Origin: an uncultured Blautia sp.
GTDB taxonomy: Bacteria > Bacillota > Clostridia > Lachnospirales > Lachnospiraceae
Direction: 5' to 3'
Assembly: GCA_902476765.1 (NCBI GenBank)
Contig: CABSEJ010000043.1
Location: forward strand, 1 to 20,273
Length of the DNA: 20,273 nt
Shown here: one piece after another, positions 1 to 8,278 of the stretch
Numbering within the stretch: the stretch's first letter is position 1
How the letters are laid out: the number at the start of each line of letters is the position of its first letter
Position numbers and translations under genes: made by a program
Notes under the pieces: generated by a model
Databases searched by the model: none
The model's input: only the letters and a program-made list of their open reading frames with translations
What the model was told of the DNA's origin: nothing

Positions 1-1
1 T

Positions 2-388
2 ACTTTGGCTATGAATTGCTGGGCTACTATCGAACATTCTCTGCAGTACAAGTATAAAGGCAATATGCCGCCTCACCTGGCCCAGAGACTTACCAGTGCG
101 GCGGATTCTATACTGAAGCTGGACGCAGAGATGTCCTCAGTGCGCAATGAGGTAATGGATGCCCAGAATTCTATGCTGCACCAGTCTAATCTTGTGGCAG
201 ATATTCTGAATAATATTGAAAACCTGTACCGTTATTCTAATAAAAGAGAAGTGGCCAAAATCCAGGATGAGTTTTACCGTATTTATAAGATTAAGGATTT
301 GGAAAAGCTGGAAAGATTCCACCGGGAATTGGATATTATTGCAGAAGGATACCGGGCCCAGGCTTTGACCTACGATGAGCTGGGGTAA
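2..388 (+). CDS. Small RelA/SpoT-domain (GTP pyrophosphokinase family) protein, C-terminal part
   Basis: The reading frame is open to the left edge, so the gene starts outside the window; about 128 C-terminal residues are visible. The first residues read TLAMNCWATIEHSLQYKYKG, which matches the end of the RelA/SpoT synthetase fold in the small alarmone synthetases (RelQ/YjbM type), where an 'AMdFWAslEHklkYK' segment is conserved. Family members make (p)ppGpp or related nucleotides from GTP/GDP and ATP. The catalytic residues lie upstream and cannot be checked. After this segment comes a charged, helical tail (about residues 35-128) with no membrane segment or known regulatory domain. It ends in TAA, 103 bases before the rsmF start. 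Family assignment is fairly secure; actual synthetase activity is not shown by this fragment. Confidence 0.72.
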   Translation, partial: TLAMNCWATIEHSLQYKYKGNMPPHLAQRLTSAADSILKLDAEMSSVRNEVMDAQNSMLHQSNLVADILNNIENLYRYSNKREVAKIQDEFYRIYKIKDLEKLERFHRELDIIAEGYRAQALTYDELG

Positions 389-392
389 AAAG

Positions 393-463
393 AGGCCCTG
401 GAGAAATTCCGGGAAGGTATAAGGGAACAGGATTACAAAGGAAGAGGCGATATAGCAGGGCCT
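393..463. other. Short intergenic inverted repeat between the RelA/SpoT-domain gene and rsmF
   Basis: AGGCCCTG (393-400) and CAGGGCCT (456-463) are perfect 8-base complements separated by 55 bases, in the 103-base gap between two genes. No U-run follows the right arm, so it is not a typical intrinsic terminator. It may be chance, or a long-range RNA stem at the 3' end of the upstream transcript. Confidence 0.25.
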
Positions 464-491
464 TTAAAGACAGAGAGGAAAAACAGAAAGT

Positions 492-1922
492 ATGATAGAT
501 TTGCCCAGAGCATATGAGGAGGAAATGCGCAGACTGCTGGGGGAGGAAGAATACTCCAGATACATGGAAACTTTCAGGCAGCCGGTGCTGCAGGGACTGC
601 GCTTTCACTCCGGAAAATTGACAAAAGAAAAGTGGGAGTCCATGAATCCTTTTGAAACAGAAAGAATTCCCTGGATTTCCAACGGATATTATATGAAGGA
701 AGACCAGGGGAAACGGGAGGGCTTAGGCCCTTCCAGACACCCCTATTATTATGCTGGGCTTTATTATCTCCAGGAGCCCAGTGCTATGACTCCGGCCAGC
801 CGTCTTCCGGTGGAGCCGGGAGAGAGGGTGCTGGATATGTGTGCGGCTCCGGGAGGAAAGGCCACAGAGCTGGGGGCCAGACTCCAGGGAAGAGGGATTC
901 TGGTGGCAAACGATATCAGCAGCAGCAGGGCCAGAGCTTTGGTAAAAAACCTGGAGCTTACGGGGCTTGCCAATTTCTATGTGGCCAGTGAGGAGCCGGA
1001 AACTCTGGGGAAAAAGCTTCCGGAATTTTTTCACAAGGTTTTGATAGATGCCCCCTGCTCCGGGGAAGGTATGTTTCACAAGGAACCTAAGATGGCCCGG
1101 TACTGGGAGGAAAAACCTCCTGCCTATTACGCCCAAATCCAGAAGAGGCTGATTCTTCAGGGAGCAGATTTGCTGATGCCGGGAGGCATGCTGCTGTATT
1201 CTACCTGCACTTTTTCCCAACTGGAAAATGAAGAGGTGATTGCCTGGCTGTTAAAGGAAAGGCCGGACATGGAAGTAATAGAAGCCGCTCCTTACCAGGG
1301 ATTTGCTCCCGGCTTTTCTCTTGTGGGGGAAGAGGAGGAGATAAACCGACAGCTTTCCAGATGTATCCGTATTTTTCCCCAGAGAATGAAAGGAGAGGGA
1401 CATTTCGCCGCCCTTTTGAAAAAAAAGGGGGAGAAGAAGGAGAACTGCCGGACCTTCCGGATTTCCGGGACAGGGCAGGGGACAGGCAGGAAACAGGATT
1501 CTGGTATTCCTCCCTGTGTCTGGGAATTTTTGGAACAGACTTCCCTGGACTTATCCCGGGGATGGTTCCAGACGGAGAAGGACAGGGTCTATTTTCTACC
1601 GGAAGGCCCCCGTCTTCCTAAGCTGCGTTATTTGCGTACGGGGCTGTATCTGGGAGATATAAAGAAGAATCGTTTTGAACCCAGCCAGGCTTTGGCCATG
1701 GCTCTCTCTCCGGATACCTTCTGCTCCAGCATCAGCCTTTCCTGCAAGGATGTGAGAACCCTGAAATACCTGAAAGGAGAGACCATTGAAGTGTCGGACC
1801 TGGCAGGAGTCCAGCAGAAGGGGTGGGTACTGGTGTGTGTGGAAGGTTATGCCCTGGGCTTTGGCAAGCTGAGCAGGGGAATTTTGAAGAATAAATACTA
1901 TGCAGGCTGGAGGATGACGTGA
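492..1922 (+). CDS. rsmF: 16S rRNA (cytosine-C5)-methyltransferase, RsmF/NOL1-NOP2-Sun family
   Basis: SAM-dependent RNA m5C methyltransferase of 476 residues. The SAM-binding motif I VLDMCAAPGGKATE starts near residue 113. The two family cysteines are in DAPCSGEG (C189, the one that releases product) and STCTFS (C239, the nucleophile). The C-terminal ~150 residues after the catalytic core match the extra RNA-binding region of RsmF-type proteins, which are longer than RsmB. In E. coli the homologue (YebU) methylates C1407 of 16S rRNA; the exact target here is inferred. The start at 492 has only a weak ribosome binding site (GAGAGG at 473-478). The stop shares one base with the next gene's ATG, so the two are probably translationally coupled. 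Confidence 0.88.
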   Translation: MIDLPRAYEEEMRRLLGEEEYSRYMETFRQPVLQGLRFHSGKLTKEKWESMNPFETERIPWISNGYYMKEDQGKREGLGPSRHPYYYAGLYYLQEPSAMTPASRLPVEPGERVLDMCAAPGGKATELGARLQGRGILVANDISSSRARALVKNLELTGLANFYVASEEPETLGKKLPEFFHKVLIDAPCSGEGMFHKEPKMARYWEEKPPAYYAQIQKRLILQGADLLMPGGMLLYSTCTFSQLENEEVIAWLLKERPDMEVIEAAPYQGFAPGFSLVGEEEEINRQLSRCIRIFPQRMKGEGHFAALLKKKGEKKENCRTFRISGTGQGTGRKQDSGIPPCVWEFLEQTSLDLSRGWFQTEKDRVYFLPEGPRLPKLRYLRTGLYLGDIKKNRFEPSQALAMALSPDTFCSSISLSCKDVRTLKYLKGETIEVSDLAGVQQKGWVLVCVEGYALGFGKLSRGILKNKYYAGWRMT

Positions 1923-2662
1923 TGGGAAAGCTGAGACTGGACAAATATCTGGCGGAGATGGGGCTGGGAACCAGGTCAGAGGTGAAAAAGCTGCTGCGCC
2001 AGGGCCAGGTTCTGGTTAACGGCCAGAAGGTGAAAAGTCCGGAATTTAAGATTGAGCCCGGAGAAGATAAGGTGGAGGCTCAGGGAAAAGAAGTGTCCTA
2101 TGTCAGATATGAATATTTTATGCTGCATAAGCCTCAGGGAGTGATTACGGCCACTGAAGACAGAGGGCAGAAAACGGTTATGGAATTCATCCGCTCCGGG
2201 AAGCGAAAAGATTTATTTCCTGTGGGGCGGCTGGACAAGGACACAGAAGGGCTTTTGCTTATTACAAACGACGGTGAACTGGCTCACCGGCTTTTGTCCC
2301 CCAAGCGGCATGTGGATAAAACTTATTTTGTCCGGTTAAGGGAGCCGGTAGAGGAAAGCCACATAGAAAGACTGGAGACAGGTGTGGATATTGGAGAAGA
2401 AAGACTTACCCTTCCGGCCCGGCTGTCCCGGATTTCCCAGGATAGAAAAGAACTTTGTATTACCATACAGGAAGGGAAATTTCATCAGATAAAACGAATG
2501 TTTCAGGCTGTGGACAATGAGGTATTGTATTTAAAACGGCTTTCCATGGGAAGCCTGACGTTAGATGACAGGCTTGGACCCGGAGAATACCGGGCTCTTA
2601 CAGAGGAAGAGATAACGAGGTTAAAAGAACATGCTGAAAAACATAAAAGCAGTGATATTTGA
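1922..2662 (+). CDS. Pseudouridine synthase, RsuA/RluB/RluE/RluF family
   Basis: Isomerises a specific uridine in rRNA to pseudouridine. An N-terminal S4 RNA-binding domain (about residues 3-50, LRLDKYLAEMGLGTRSEVKK) is followed by the catalytic domain with the family motif GRLDKDTEGLLLITND, in which D105 is the catalytic aspartate. Further family segments are HKPQGVITA and the C-terminal EGKFHQIKRMF. I chose the ATG at 1922 over the GTG at 1919 because GGAGGA at 1909-1914 sits seven bases upstream. The ATG overlaps the rsmF stop by one base. At 246 residues it has normal RsuA length. The family resemblance is closest to RsuA (16S U516), but the target base cannot be read from sequence alone. 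Confidence 0.9.
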   Translation: MGKLRLDKYLAEMGLGTRSEVKKLLRQGQVLVNGQKVKSPEFKIEPGEDKVEAQGKEVSYVRYEYFMLHKPQGVITATEDRGQKTVMEFIRSGKRKDLFPVGRLDKDTEGLLLITNDGELAHRLLSPKRHVDKTYFVRLREPVEESHIERLETGVDIGEERLTLPARLSRISQDRKELCITIQEGKFHQIKRMFQAVDNEVLYLKRLSMGSLTLDDRLGPGEYRALTEEEITRLKEHAEKHKSSDI

Positions 2663-3296
2663 TTTAGACGGAACCCTGGTGGATTCCATGTGGATGTGGG
2701 AATCCATTGACATAGAGTTTTTGGGACAGAGGGGAATCCAGCTGCCCCAGGATTTGGAGGCCTTTCAGGATGAGCTGGAGGGCATGGGCTTTACAGAAAC
2801 AGCTCTGTTCTTTAAGGAGCGGTTTCATCTGGGAGAGTCTATTGAAGAGATTAAAGAAATATGGGTTAAAATGGCAGAATATAAATACTGCCATCAGGTT
2901 CCCCTGAAACCGGGGGCCAGAGAATTTTTACAGGCATTGAAGAAAAGGGATATAGCCGTGGGTATCAGCTCCAGCAACAGTATTCAACTGATTTCCATGG
3001 TACTGAAAGCCCATGAAATAGAAGAGTATTTTTCTTGTATTACCACTTGCTGTGATGTGCCAAATAGTAAACCGGCGCCGGATGTGTATCTGAAAACTGC
3101 AGAGGAATTAGGGGTGTCTCCTAAGGACTGCCTGGTCTTTGAGGATGTACCTATGGGTATTTTAGCAGGAAAGCGTGCAGGCATGAAGGTCTGCGCTGTG
3201 GAGGATGCGTTCAGCAGAAAGCAGGAAAAGAAGAAAAGAGAACTGGCAGATTGGTATATCCGGGATTACCGGGAGCTGTTAGAGGAAAAACTATGA
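2631..3296 (+). CDS. HAD-superfamily hydrolase (beta-phosphoglucomutase-like, subfamily IA)
   Basis: Likely a cytosolic phosphatase or phosphomutase acting on a small sugar phosphate or similar metabolite; the substrate cannot be told. HAD motif I is DLDGTLVDS with nucleophile D11 and acid/base D13. A helical cap follows (about residues 17-85), then motif II in GISSSNS (about 105-111), motif III Lys in SKPAPDVY and motif IV in FEDVPMGILAGKRAGM. At 221 residues it has the usual length for the beta-PGM-like group. The start lies inside the 3' end of the preceding pseudouridine synthase gene (32-base overlap), with GAGG at 2617-2620 upstream. The stop overlaps the next start as ATGA. It may be carried in this operon without a functional link to RNA modification. 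Confidence 0.86.
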   Translation: MLKNIKAVIFDLDGTLVDSMWMWESIDIEFLGQRGIQLPQDLEAFQDELEGMGFTETALFFKERFHLGESIEEIKEIWVKMAEYKYCHQVPLKPGAREFLQALKKRDIAVGISSSNSIQLISMVLKAHEIEEYFSCITTCCDVPNSKPAPDVYLKTAEELGVSPKDCLVFEDVPMGILAGKRAGMKVCAVEDAFSRKQEKKKRELADWYIRDYRELLEEKL

Positions 3297-5260
3297 GTGA
3301 GAAATTTTTGCCTGTGACACGGCAGGAGATGGAGGAAAGAGGAATCTTTCAGCCGGATTTTGTCTATATATCCGGGGACGCTTATGTGGACCATCCCTCC
3401 TTCGGAGCCGCCATTATCACCAGGCTGCTGGAGAGCAGAGGCTACAGTGTAGCCATGATTGCCCAGCCGGATTGGCGGGATAAGGAAAGCATCGCTGTTT
3501 TCGGGGAGCCAAGGCTGGCCTTCCTGGTATCTGCAGGAAACATGGATTCCATGGTGAATCATTATACTGTGGCAAAAAAGCACAGAAAAACAGACGCTTA
3601 TTCTCCTGGAGGGAAAATGGGACTGCGGCCGGACCGGGCAGTTACCGTGTACAGCAATCTGATTCGCCAGACCTATAAGGATACTCCTGTTATTCTGGGA
3701 GGAATCGAGGCTTCCCTGCGCCGTCTTGCTCACTACGACTATTGGGCTGACCGTATGAAGCGCTCTGTTCTCATGGACTCCGGGGCAGATTTGATTTCCT
3801 ATGGTATGGGAGAAAGAAGTATCCTTCAGATTGCCCAGGCTCTGGACAAGGGAATACCTCCCAGCCATATTACCTTTGTTCCGGGAACTGTGTACAAAGC
3901 CAAGGAACCTCCTAAGGATTGCCTGGTGCTTCCCTCCTTTCAGGAACTTCAGGAAAGGAAGGGGGCTTACGGGGAAAGCTTTAAAATACAGTATGACAAT
4001 GCAGAGGCTTTTCAGGGGAAGATTCTGGCGGAGTCTTATGGAACCAGAGGCTTTGTGGTACAGAATCCTCCCTCCAAGCCTTTGAGCCAGCAGGAAATGG
4101 ACGAGATTTACGATTTGCCCTATGTGGGTACTTATCATCCCATGTATGAAAGCCAGGGAACCATTCCGGCTATTGAAGAGATACGTTTCAGCATCACCAG
4201 CAACAGAGGCTGTTTCGGAGGCTGTAATTTCTGCGCACTGGCCTTCCATCAGGGAAGGATTGTCCAGACCAGAAGCCATGAGTCCATGCTGCGGGAAGCC
4301 AGGGCTTATACGAAGGAACCGGATTTCAAAGGCTATATCCATGATGTGGGAGGGCCTACGGCAGACTTTCGCCATCCCTCCTGTAAAAAGCAGATGACAA
4401 AAGGAATCTGCACCAATCGCCAGTGTCTGTTTCCCAGGCCATGCAAGAACCTGGAGGCGGACCACGAAGATTATCTGGCTCTTTTGAGAAAAATGAGAAG
4501 CTTGCCGGGGATTAAGAAGGTGTTTATCCGTTCCGGCATTCGTTTTGATTATGTGAATCAAGACCCTTCACCGGAGTTTCTAAATGAACTGGTTCAGTAC
4601 CATGTCAGCGGACAGCTGCGGGTGGCTCCGGAGCATGTGTCAGACCAGGTATTGTATTATATGGGAAAGCCGGAGCATAGGGTTTATGAGGAATTTTTAA
4701 GAAGGTTTGAGAGAGCCAATGAAAAATACGGGAAAAAGCAGTATGCAGTTCCCTATCTAATGTCCTCTCATCCCGGGTCTACCTTGAAGGAGGCAGTGAA
4801 GCTGGCGGAATATGTCCGGGACATTGGCTTTATGCCGGAACAGGTTCAGGATTTTTATCCTACGCCTTCCACTATGTCTACCTGTATGTATTATACCGGC
4901 GTGGACCCAAGGACGGGTAAGCCGGTATATGTGCCCAAAAGCTTTCATGAGAAGGCCATGCAGAGAGCGCTGCTGCAGTACCGGAAGCCGGAGAATTACA
5001 ATCTGGTACGGGAAGCTCTTGAAAAAGCAGGCAGAGAAGATTTAATCGGTTTCGGTCCCAAATGTCTGATTCGTCCGCAAAAAGCAGAGACCAGAAGACA
5101 GGGAGAGAGAAAAGACATAAATCCAGTCAAAGCAGGGGCAGGGAAAGGCAGAAGTCAAAGGAAAATGGGCGGAAAGCAGGAGCCGGGCAAACAAACTTTT
5201 CAGGGACAGAGAGACAAAAAGAAAACCATACGGAATGTGCATAAAAAGAAAAAGGCCTAG
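3293..5260 (+). CDS. YgiQ family radical SAM protein (UPF0313)
   Basis: A 655-residue radical SAM enzyme; the family is widespread but its reaction is not established. The 4Fe-4S cluster motif is CFGGCNFC (C307, C311, C314), the CxxxCxxC form. N-terminal segments such as ISGDAYVDHPSFG, LGGIEASLRR, HYDYWADRMKRSV and SYGMGERS are the hallmark of YgiQ. The C-terminal half carries FIRSGIRFDY, LRVAPEH and the FYPTPSTMSTCMYYTGVDP block. I start it at 3293, which overlaps the HAD stop as ATGA and has AGAGGA at 3281-3286; an in-frame ATG at 3251 lacks such a site. The last ~60 residues form a Lys/Arg/Gln-rich, low-complexity tail with no fold. Confidence 0.9.
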   Translation: MSEKFLPVTRQEMEERGIFQPDFVYISGDAYVDHPSFGAAIITRLLESRGYSVAMIAQPDWRDKESIAVFGEPRLAFLVSAGNMDSMVNHYTVAKKHRKTDAYSPGGKMGLRPDRAVTVYSNLIRQTYKDTPVILGGIEASLRRLAHYDYWADRMKRSVLMDSGADLISYGMGERSILQIAQALDKGIPPSHITFVPGTVYKAKEPPKDCLVLPSFQELQERKGAYGESFKIQYDNAEAFQGKILAESYGTRGFVVQNPPSKPLSQQEMDEIYDLPYVGTYHPMYESQGTIPAIEEIRFSITSNRGCFGGCNFCALAFHQGRIVQTRSHESMLREARAYTKEPDFKGYIHDVGGPTADFRHPSCKKQMTKGICTNRQCLFPRPCKNLEADHEDYLALLRKMRSLPGIKKVFIRSGIRFDYVNQDPSPEFLNELVQYHVSGQLRVAPEHVSDQVLYYMGKPEHRVYEEFLRRFERANEKYGKKQYAVPYLMSSHPGSTLKEAVKLAEYVRDIGFMPEQVQDFYPTPSTMSTCMYYTGVDPRTGKPVYVPKSFHEKAMQRALLQYRKPENYNLVREALEKAGREDLIGFGPKCLIRPQKAETRRQGERKDINPVKAGAGKGRSQRKMGGKQEPGKQTFQGQRDKKKTIRNVHKKKKA

Positions 5261-5357
5261 ACTCGTTACCTTCGGGCAGGGAGGTACACAGGAAAGGGAT
5301 ATGTCTGGCGAGACAGGCATGATGACACATAAGTCCCAGGCAAGAAAGAGGATGAAC

Positions 5358-6128
5358 ATGAGAATAGGAATTGTTACCGGAGCTTCCTCCGGCATGGGCA
5401 GAGAGTTTGTCCGGCAGATAGACCAGGCCTATGCCTGGCTGGATGAAATCTGGGTCATTGCCAGGAGGGAGAAAGGATTAGAAGCTCTCCGGGGAGAAAT
5501 GAAAAATTTAAAGCTGCGAATCCTTCCTCTGGACATTACCAGACAGGAACACAGGCAAAGGCTGGAGACTCTTTTAAAGGAGCAAAGCCCCCTGGTTAAG
5601 ATACTGGTAAATGCGGCAGGTACAGGTATTCAGAGAAAGCTGGAGTCTCTCTCCGGGGAGGAAGTTGTTTCCATGACAGAACTGAATTGTACGGCGCTTA
5701 CGGCAGTTACCCGTATGTGCCTGCCCTACTGCAGAAATCATACAAGGATTTTCTGCCTGGCCAGCGGAGCAGCTTTTCTGCCTCAGCCGGGTTTTGGGGT
5801 TTATGCAGCCACCAAGGCATATGTGCTTAGCTTTTCCAGGGCTTTGCATCGGGAGGTAAGACCTCTTGGCATTACGGTGACAGCAGTGTGCCCGGGACCT
5901 GTGGACACTCCTTTTCTGGAGAAAATGGGAGGCAGGGAGCATATGCCCGGCTATAAAAAGTTTTTTATCGCTAAGCCGGAAAAGGTAGTAAGAAAGGCTT
6001 TGAAAGACGGTGCCAGGGGCAGGGAGCTTTCTCTGTACGGATTGGCCATGAAGGCCTTGGGAGCAGCTACCGGGCAAAAAATCCAGAGTCTGCTGCTGAA
6101 GATAGTGGAGGAGAAGACAAAAGCATGA
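5358..6128 (+). CDS. Short-chain dehydrogenase/reductase (SDR) family oxidoreductase
   Basis: NAD(P)-dependent oxidoreductase of classical SDR type, 256 residues; the substrate is unknown. The cofactor-binding motif TGASSGMG lies at the N terminus, NAAG follows in mid-protein, and the active site is Y149-x3-K153 (YAATK) with a preceding Ser in LASGAAF. The PG motif VCPGPVDTPF is also present. I chose the ATG at 5358 because AGAGGA at 5347-5352 is well spaced and the Rossmann strand begins at once, as usual. In-frame ATGs at 5235, 5301, 5319, 5322 and 5352 would add residues unlike any SDR. This leaves 97 bases after ygiQ with no clear feature. It resembles DltE/YqjQ-like SDRs. The stop overlaps the next start as ATGA. 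Confidence 0.85.
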   Translation: MRIGIVTGASSGMGREFVRQIDQAYAWLDEIWVIARREKGLEALRGEMKNLKLRILPLDITRQEHRQRLETLLKEQSPLVKILVNAAGTGIQRKLESLSGEEVVSMTELNCTALTAVTRMCLPYCRNHTRIFCLASGAAFLPQPGFGVYAATKAYVLSFSRALHREVRPLGITVTAVCPGPVDTPFLEKMGGREHMPGYKKFFIAKPEKVVRKALKDGARGRELSLYGLAMKALGAATGQKIQSLLLKIVEEKTKA

Positions 6129-6742
6129 AGGAAACAAAGAAAAAAATCCGCAAGGGAGATTACGGGTACATCAAATCACAGCAAAGAAAGCGAGTTCTCT
6201 ATACAGTGCTGGCCTTTGTGGCCCCTCTTTTGGTATTTTTTACCGGGTTGTATATTAACCGTACCAGAAATACCATGTTTACCGTAGTGGCGGTGGTAGC
6301 CTGTCTGCCGGCCTGTAAGTTTGCGGTTGGCATGATTATGATGTTTCTGCAAAAGCCTATGAAGCAGGAGGATTACCAGGAAATCCAGAAGCACCGCCAC
6401 GGTCTGGTGTGCGCTTATGAGCTGGTGATTTCCGCTTATGAGAAACAGTCCTTTCTGGACTCTTTGTCCGTAGTGGGAAACACGGTGGCAGGTTATACCA
6501 GCCGGGAAAAAACCGATGTGGCCTTTGTGGAAAAGCACATACAGGATATTCTGCGGCAGAATGGGTTTTATGTGAAGGTGAAGATATTTACCAGACTGCA
6601 GGATTACACGGCCCGTCTGGATTCCATGTGGGAACACAGGGAAGCACTGGAAAAGGATATTAAATTCCATCCTGACCCGGACGAGCCAAACCTTACCAGA
6701 AATGAGAAAATAATGAGGGTGATTTACGCAATTTCCCTTTAG
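6125..6742 (+). CDS. Unrecognised membrane-anchored protein with two N-terminal helices
   Basis: I do not recognise a named family. The 205-residue protein starts with a very basic segment (MKETKKKIRKGDYGYIKSQQ). Two hydrophobic helices follow at about 24-43 and 50-74, separated by a short loop (NRTRNT). The rest is a soluble domain of ~130 residues that would lie in the cytoplasm, judged by the positive-inside rule. This domain is mixed alpha/beta in character: LVISAYEKQSFLDSLSVVGN, then VEKHIQDILRQNGFYVKVKIF, ending NEKIMRVIYAISL. It overlaps the SDR stop by ATGA and is eight bases before an RluA-type gene, so it is cotranscribed. Its position, packing and composition support a real gene. 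No catalytic motif is evident. Confidence 0.78.
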   Translation: MKETKKKIRKGDYGYIKSQQRKRVLYTVLAFVAPLLVFFTGLYINRTRNTMFTVVAVVACLPACKFAVGMIMMFLQKPMKQEDYQEIQKHRHGLVCAYELVISAYEKQSFLDSLSVVGNTVAGYTSREKTDVAFVEKHIQDILRQNGFYVKVKIFTRLQDYTARLDSMWEHREALEKDIKFHPDPDEPNLTRNEKIMRVIYAISL

Positions 6743-6750
6743 GAGATAAA

Positions 6751-7749
6751 ATGGAACAATTGGTCATAAAAGAGAAGCAGGAGGGGCAGCGCCTGGACAA
6801 GTATCTGGGAAAATATTTAAAAGAGGCCCCCAAAAGCTTTCTCTATAAAATGCTGAGAAAGAAAAATATTACCTTAAACGGCAAAAAAGCCCAGGGCATG
6901 GAAATTCTCAGGGCAGGAGATGAAATCCGGCTGTTTCTGGCCCGGGAAACCATAGAGAAATTCCGGGGAGAGGAGCTCAGGGGAGCCAGAGGAAACCTGG
7001 ATATTGTCTATGAGGATGAGCAGGTATTGTTTGTGAATAAGCCTGTGGGTATGCTGTCTCAGAAGGCGGCTAAGGATGATGTGTCCCTGGTAGAGTATAT
7101 TACAGGATACCTGATGGAGGAGGAGACAGAACAGACCTTCCAGGGCTTTCGTCCCGGTATCTGTAACCGTCTGGATAGGAATACCAGCGGGCTGGTGGCA
7201 GCGGGGAAAAGTATCCAGGGTCTTCAGGAGCTGTCCCGGCGGTTCCGGGAGAGGAGTATGAAAAAGTATTACCTGGCCCTGGTAAAAGGAAGGGTGGATA
7301 AGCCCTGTCACTGTAAAGGATTTCTGGCAAAGGATGAGAAAACCAACCGGGTAACAATCTCTTCTGTCCGGAAGCCGGATAGCCAGCCTATTGAGACAAA
7401 ATACAGACCTTTGGAGGTATCAGGAAGGGGAGATACCTTATTGGAGGTACAGCTCCTTACCGGCCGCTCTCACCAGATAAGGGCACATCTGGCTTCTATG
7501 GGACATCCGGTGATTGGGGACTGGAAATACGGGGAGAAAAAATGCAATGGATACTACCGGGAAAAATACGGGGCAGAAACCCAGCTTCTTCATGCCTGGA
7601 AGCTTTGTTTCCAAAAAGAGGAGGGATGCCTTCAGGGACTTTCCGGGAAGACAGTGACAGCCAGTCCCCCGGAGCTTTTTTTGAAGGTGTTGGGAGAAGA
7701 AGGATTTTCAGAGGAGCCTTGGGAAGAAAATAAGGGAGAGAGACCATGA
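6751..7749 (+). CDS. RluA-family pseudouridine synthase
   Basis: RNA pseudouridine synthase of 332 residues. An S4-like RNA-binding domain comes first (about 1-60, QRLDKYLGKYLKEAPKSFLY). The RluA catalytic domain follows, with NRLDRNTSGLV (D142 is the catalytic Asp), the 'VNKPVGMLSQKA' strand and the RSHQIRAHLASMGHPVIGD block typical of RluA/RluC/RluD. It belongs to the clostridial RluA group rather than a clear RluD, so no symbol is given. AGGAG in the stop/spacer region (6741-6745) precedes the ATG. The C terminus is Glu/Gly-rich and its stop overlaps lepB by ATGA. With rsmF and the RsuA-type gene this is the third RNA-modifying enzyme in the run. Confidence 0.9.
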   Translation: MEQLVIKEKQEGQRLDKYLGKYLKEAPKSFLYKMLRKKNITLNGKKAQGMEILRAGDEIRLFLARETIEKFRGEELRGARGNLDIVYEDEQVLFVNKPVGMLSQKAAKDDVSLVEYITGYLMEEETEQTFQGFRPGICNRLDRNTSGLVAAGKSIQGLQELSRRFRERSMKKYYLALVKGRVDKPCHCKGFLAKDEKTNRVTISSVRKPDSQPIETKYRPLEVSGRGDTLLEVQLLTGRSHQIRAHLASMGHPVIGDWKYGEKKCNGYYREKYGAETQLLHAWKLCFQKEEGCLQGLSGKTVTASPPELFLKVLGEEGFSEEPWEENKGERP

Positions 7750-8267
7750 ATAAATTTTGGAAAGAACTGCTGGAATATGTGAAGATGATTATCATTGTAG
7801 TGGTGGTTGTTTTGCTTATCAATAACTTTCTGCTGATAAATGCTAAGATTCCCTCGGAGTCCATGGAAAATACCATTATGACAGGGGACAGGATTTTCGG
7901 GAACCGGCTGGCTTATACCTTTGGGGAACCGGAGCGGTTTGATATTGTGATATTCAAATTCCCGGATGACGAGAGCCAGCTTTTTATTAAGCGGGTTATC
8001 GGACTGCCGGGGGAGACTGTAGAAATCCGGGACGGCAAGGTGTATATTGACGGTTCCCACACCCCTTTGGATGACAGCTTCACTCCGGAGACCCCGGTGG
8101 GAGATTACGGGCCTTATGAGGTGCCGGAGGACTGCTATTTCATGCTGGGAGATAACCGGAATTATTCTAAGGATTCCAGATTCTGGCAGAATACATATGT
8201 GGAAGAGGATAAGATTCTGGGCAAGGCAGTGCTGAAATACTTCCCGGGAATCAAAATGCTGAAGTAG
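7746..8267 (+). CDS. lepB: Signal peptidase I (type I leader peptidase)
   Basis: Membrane serine protease that removes signal peptides from secreted proteins at the outer face of the membrane. It has one N-terminal transmembrane helix (about residues 12-32, MIIIVVVVVLLINNFLLI), as in Gram-positive SipS-type enzymes. The catalytic Ser is S39 in PSESMENTI and the general-base Lys is K82 in FIKRVIGLPGE. The later family boxes DGKVYIDG and YFMLGDNRNYSKDSRFW are intact. The residue after Ser-Met-Glu is Asn where many homologues have Pro (SMxPT), a mild deviation. At 173 residues it is typical for Firmicutes. It overlaps the RluA-type gene by four bases and is followed by a strong GGAGGAG site for recU. 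Confidence 0.93.
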   Translation: MNKFWKELLEYVKMIIIVVVVVLLINNFLLINAKIPSESMENTIMTGDRIFGNRLAYTFGEPERFDIVIFKFPDDESQLFIKRVIGLPGETVEIRDGKVYIDGSHTPLDDSFTPETPVGDYGPYEVPEDCYFMLGDNRNYSKDSRFWQNTYVEEDKILGKAVLKYFPGIKMLK

Positions 8268-8278
8268 GAGGAGAGCTA

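Noticed and set aside
3266..4561. 431-codon minus-strand frame opposite ygiQ
   Set aside because: Antisense shadow of a strongly conserved radical SAM gene; no recognisable domain.
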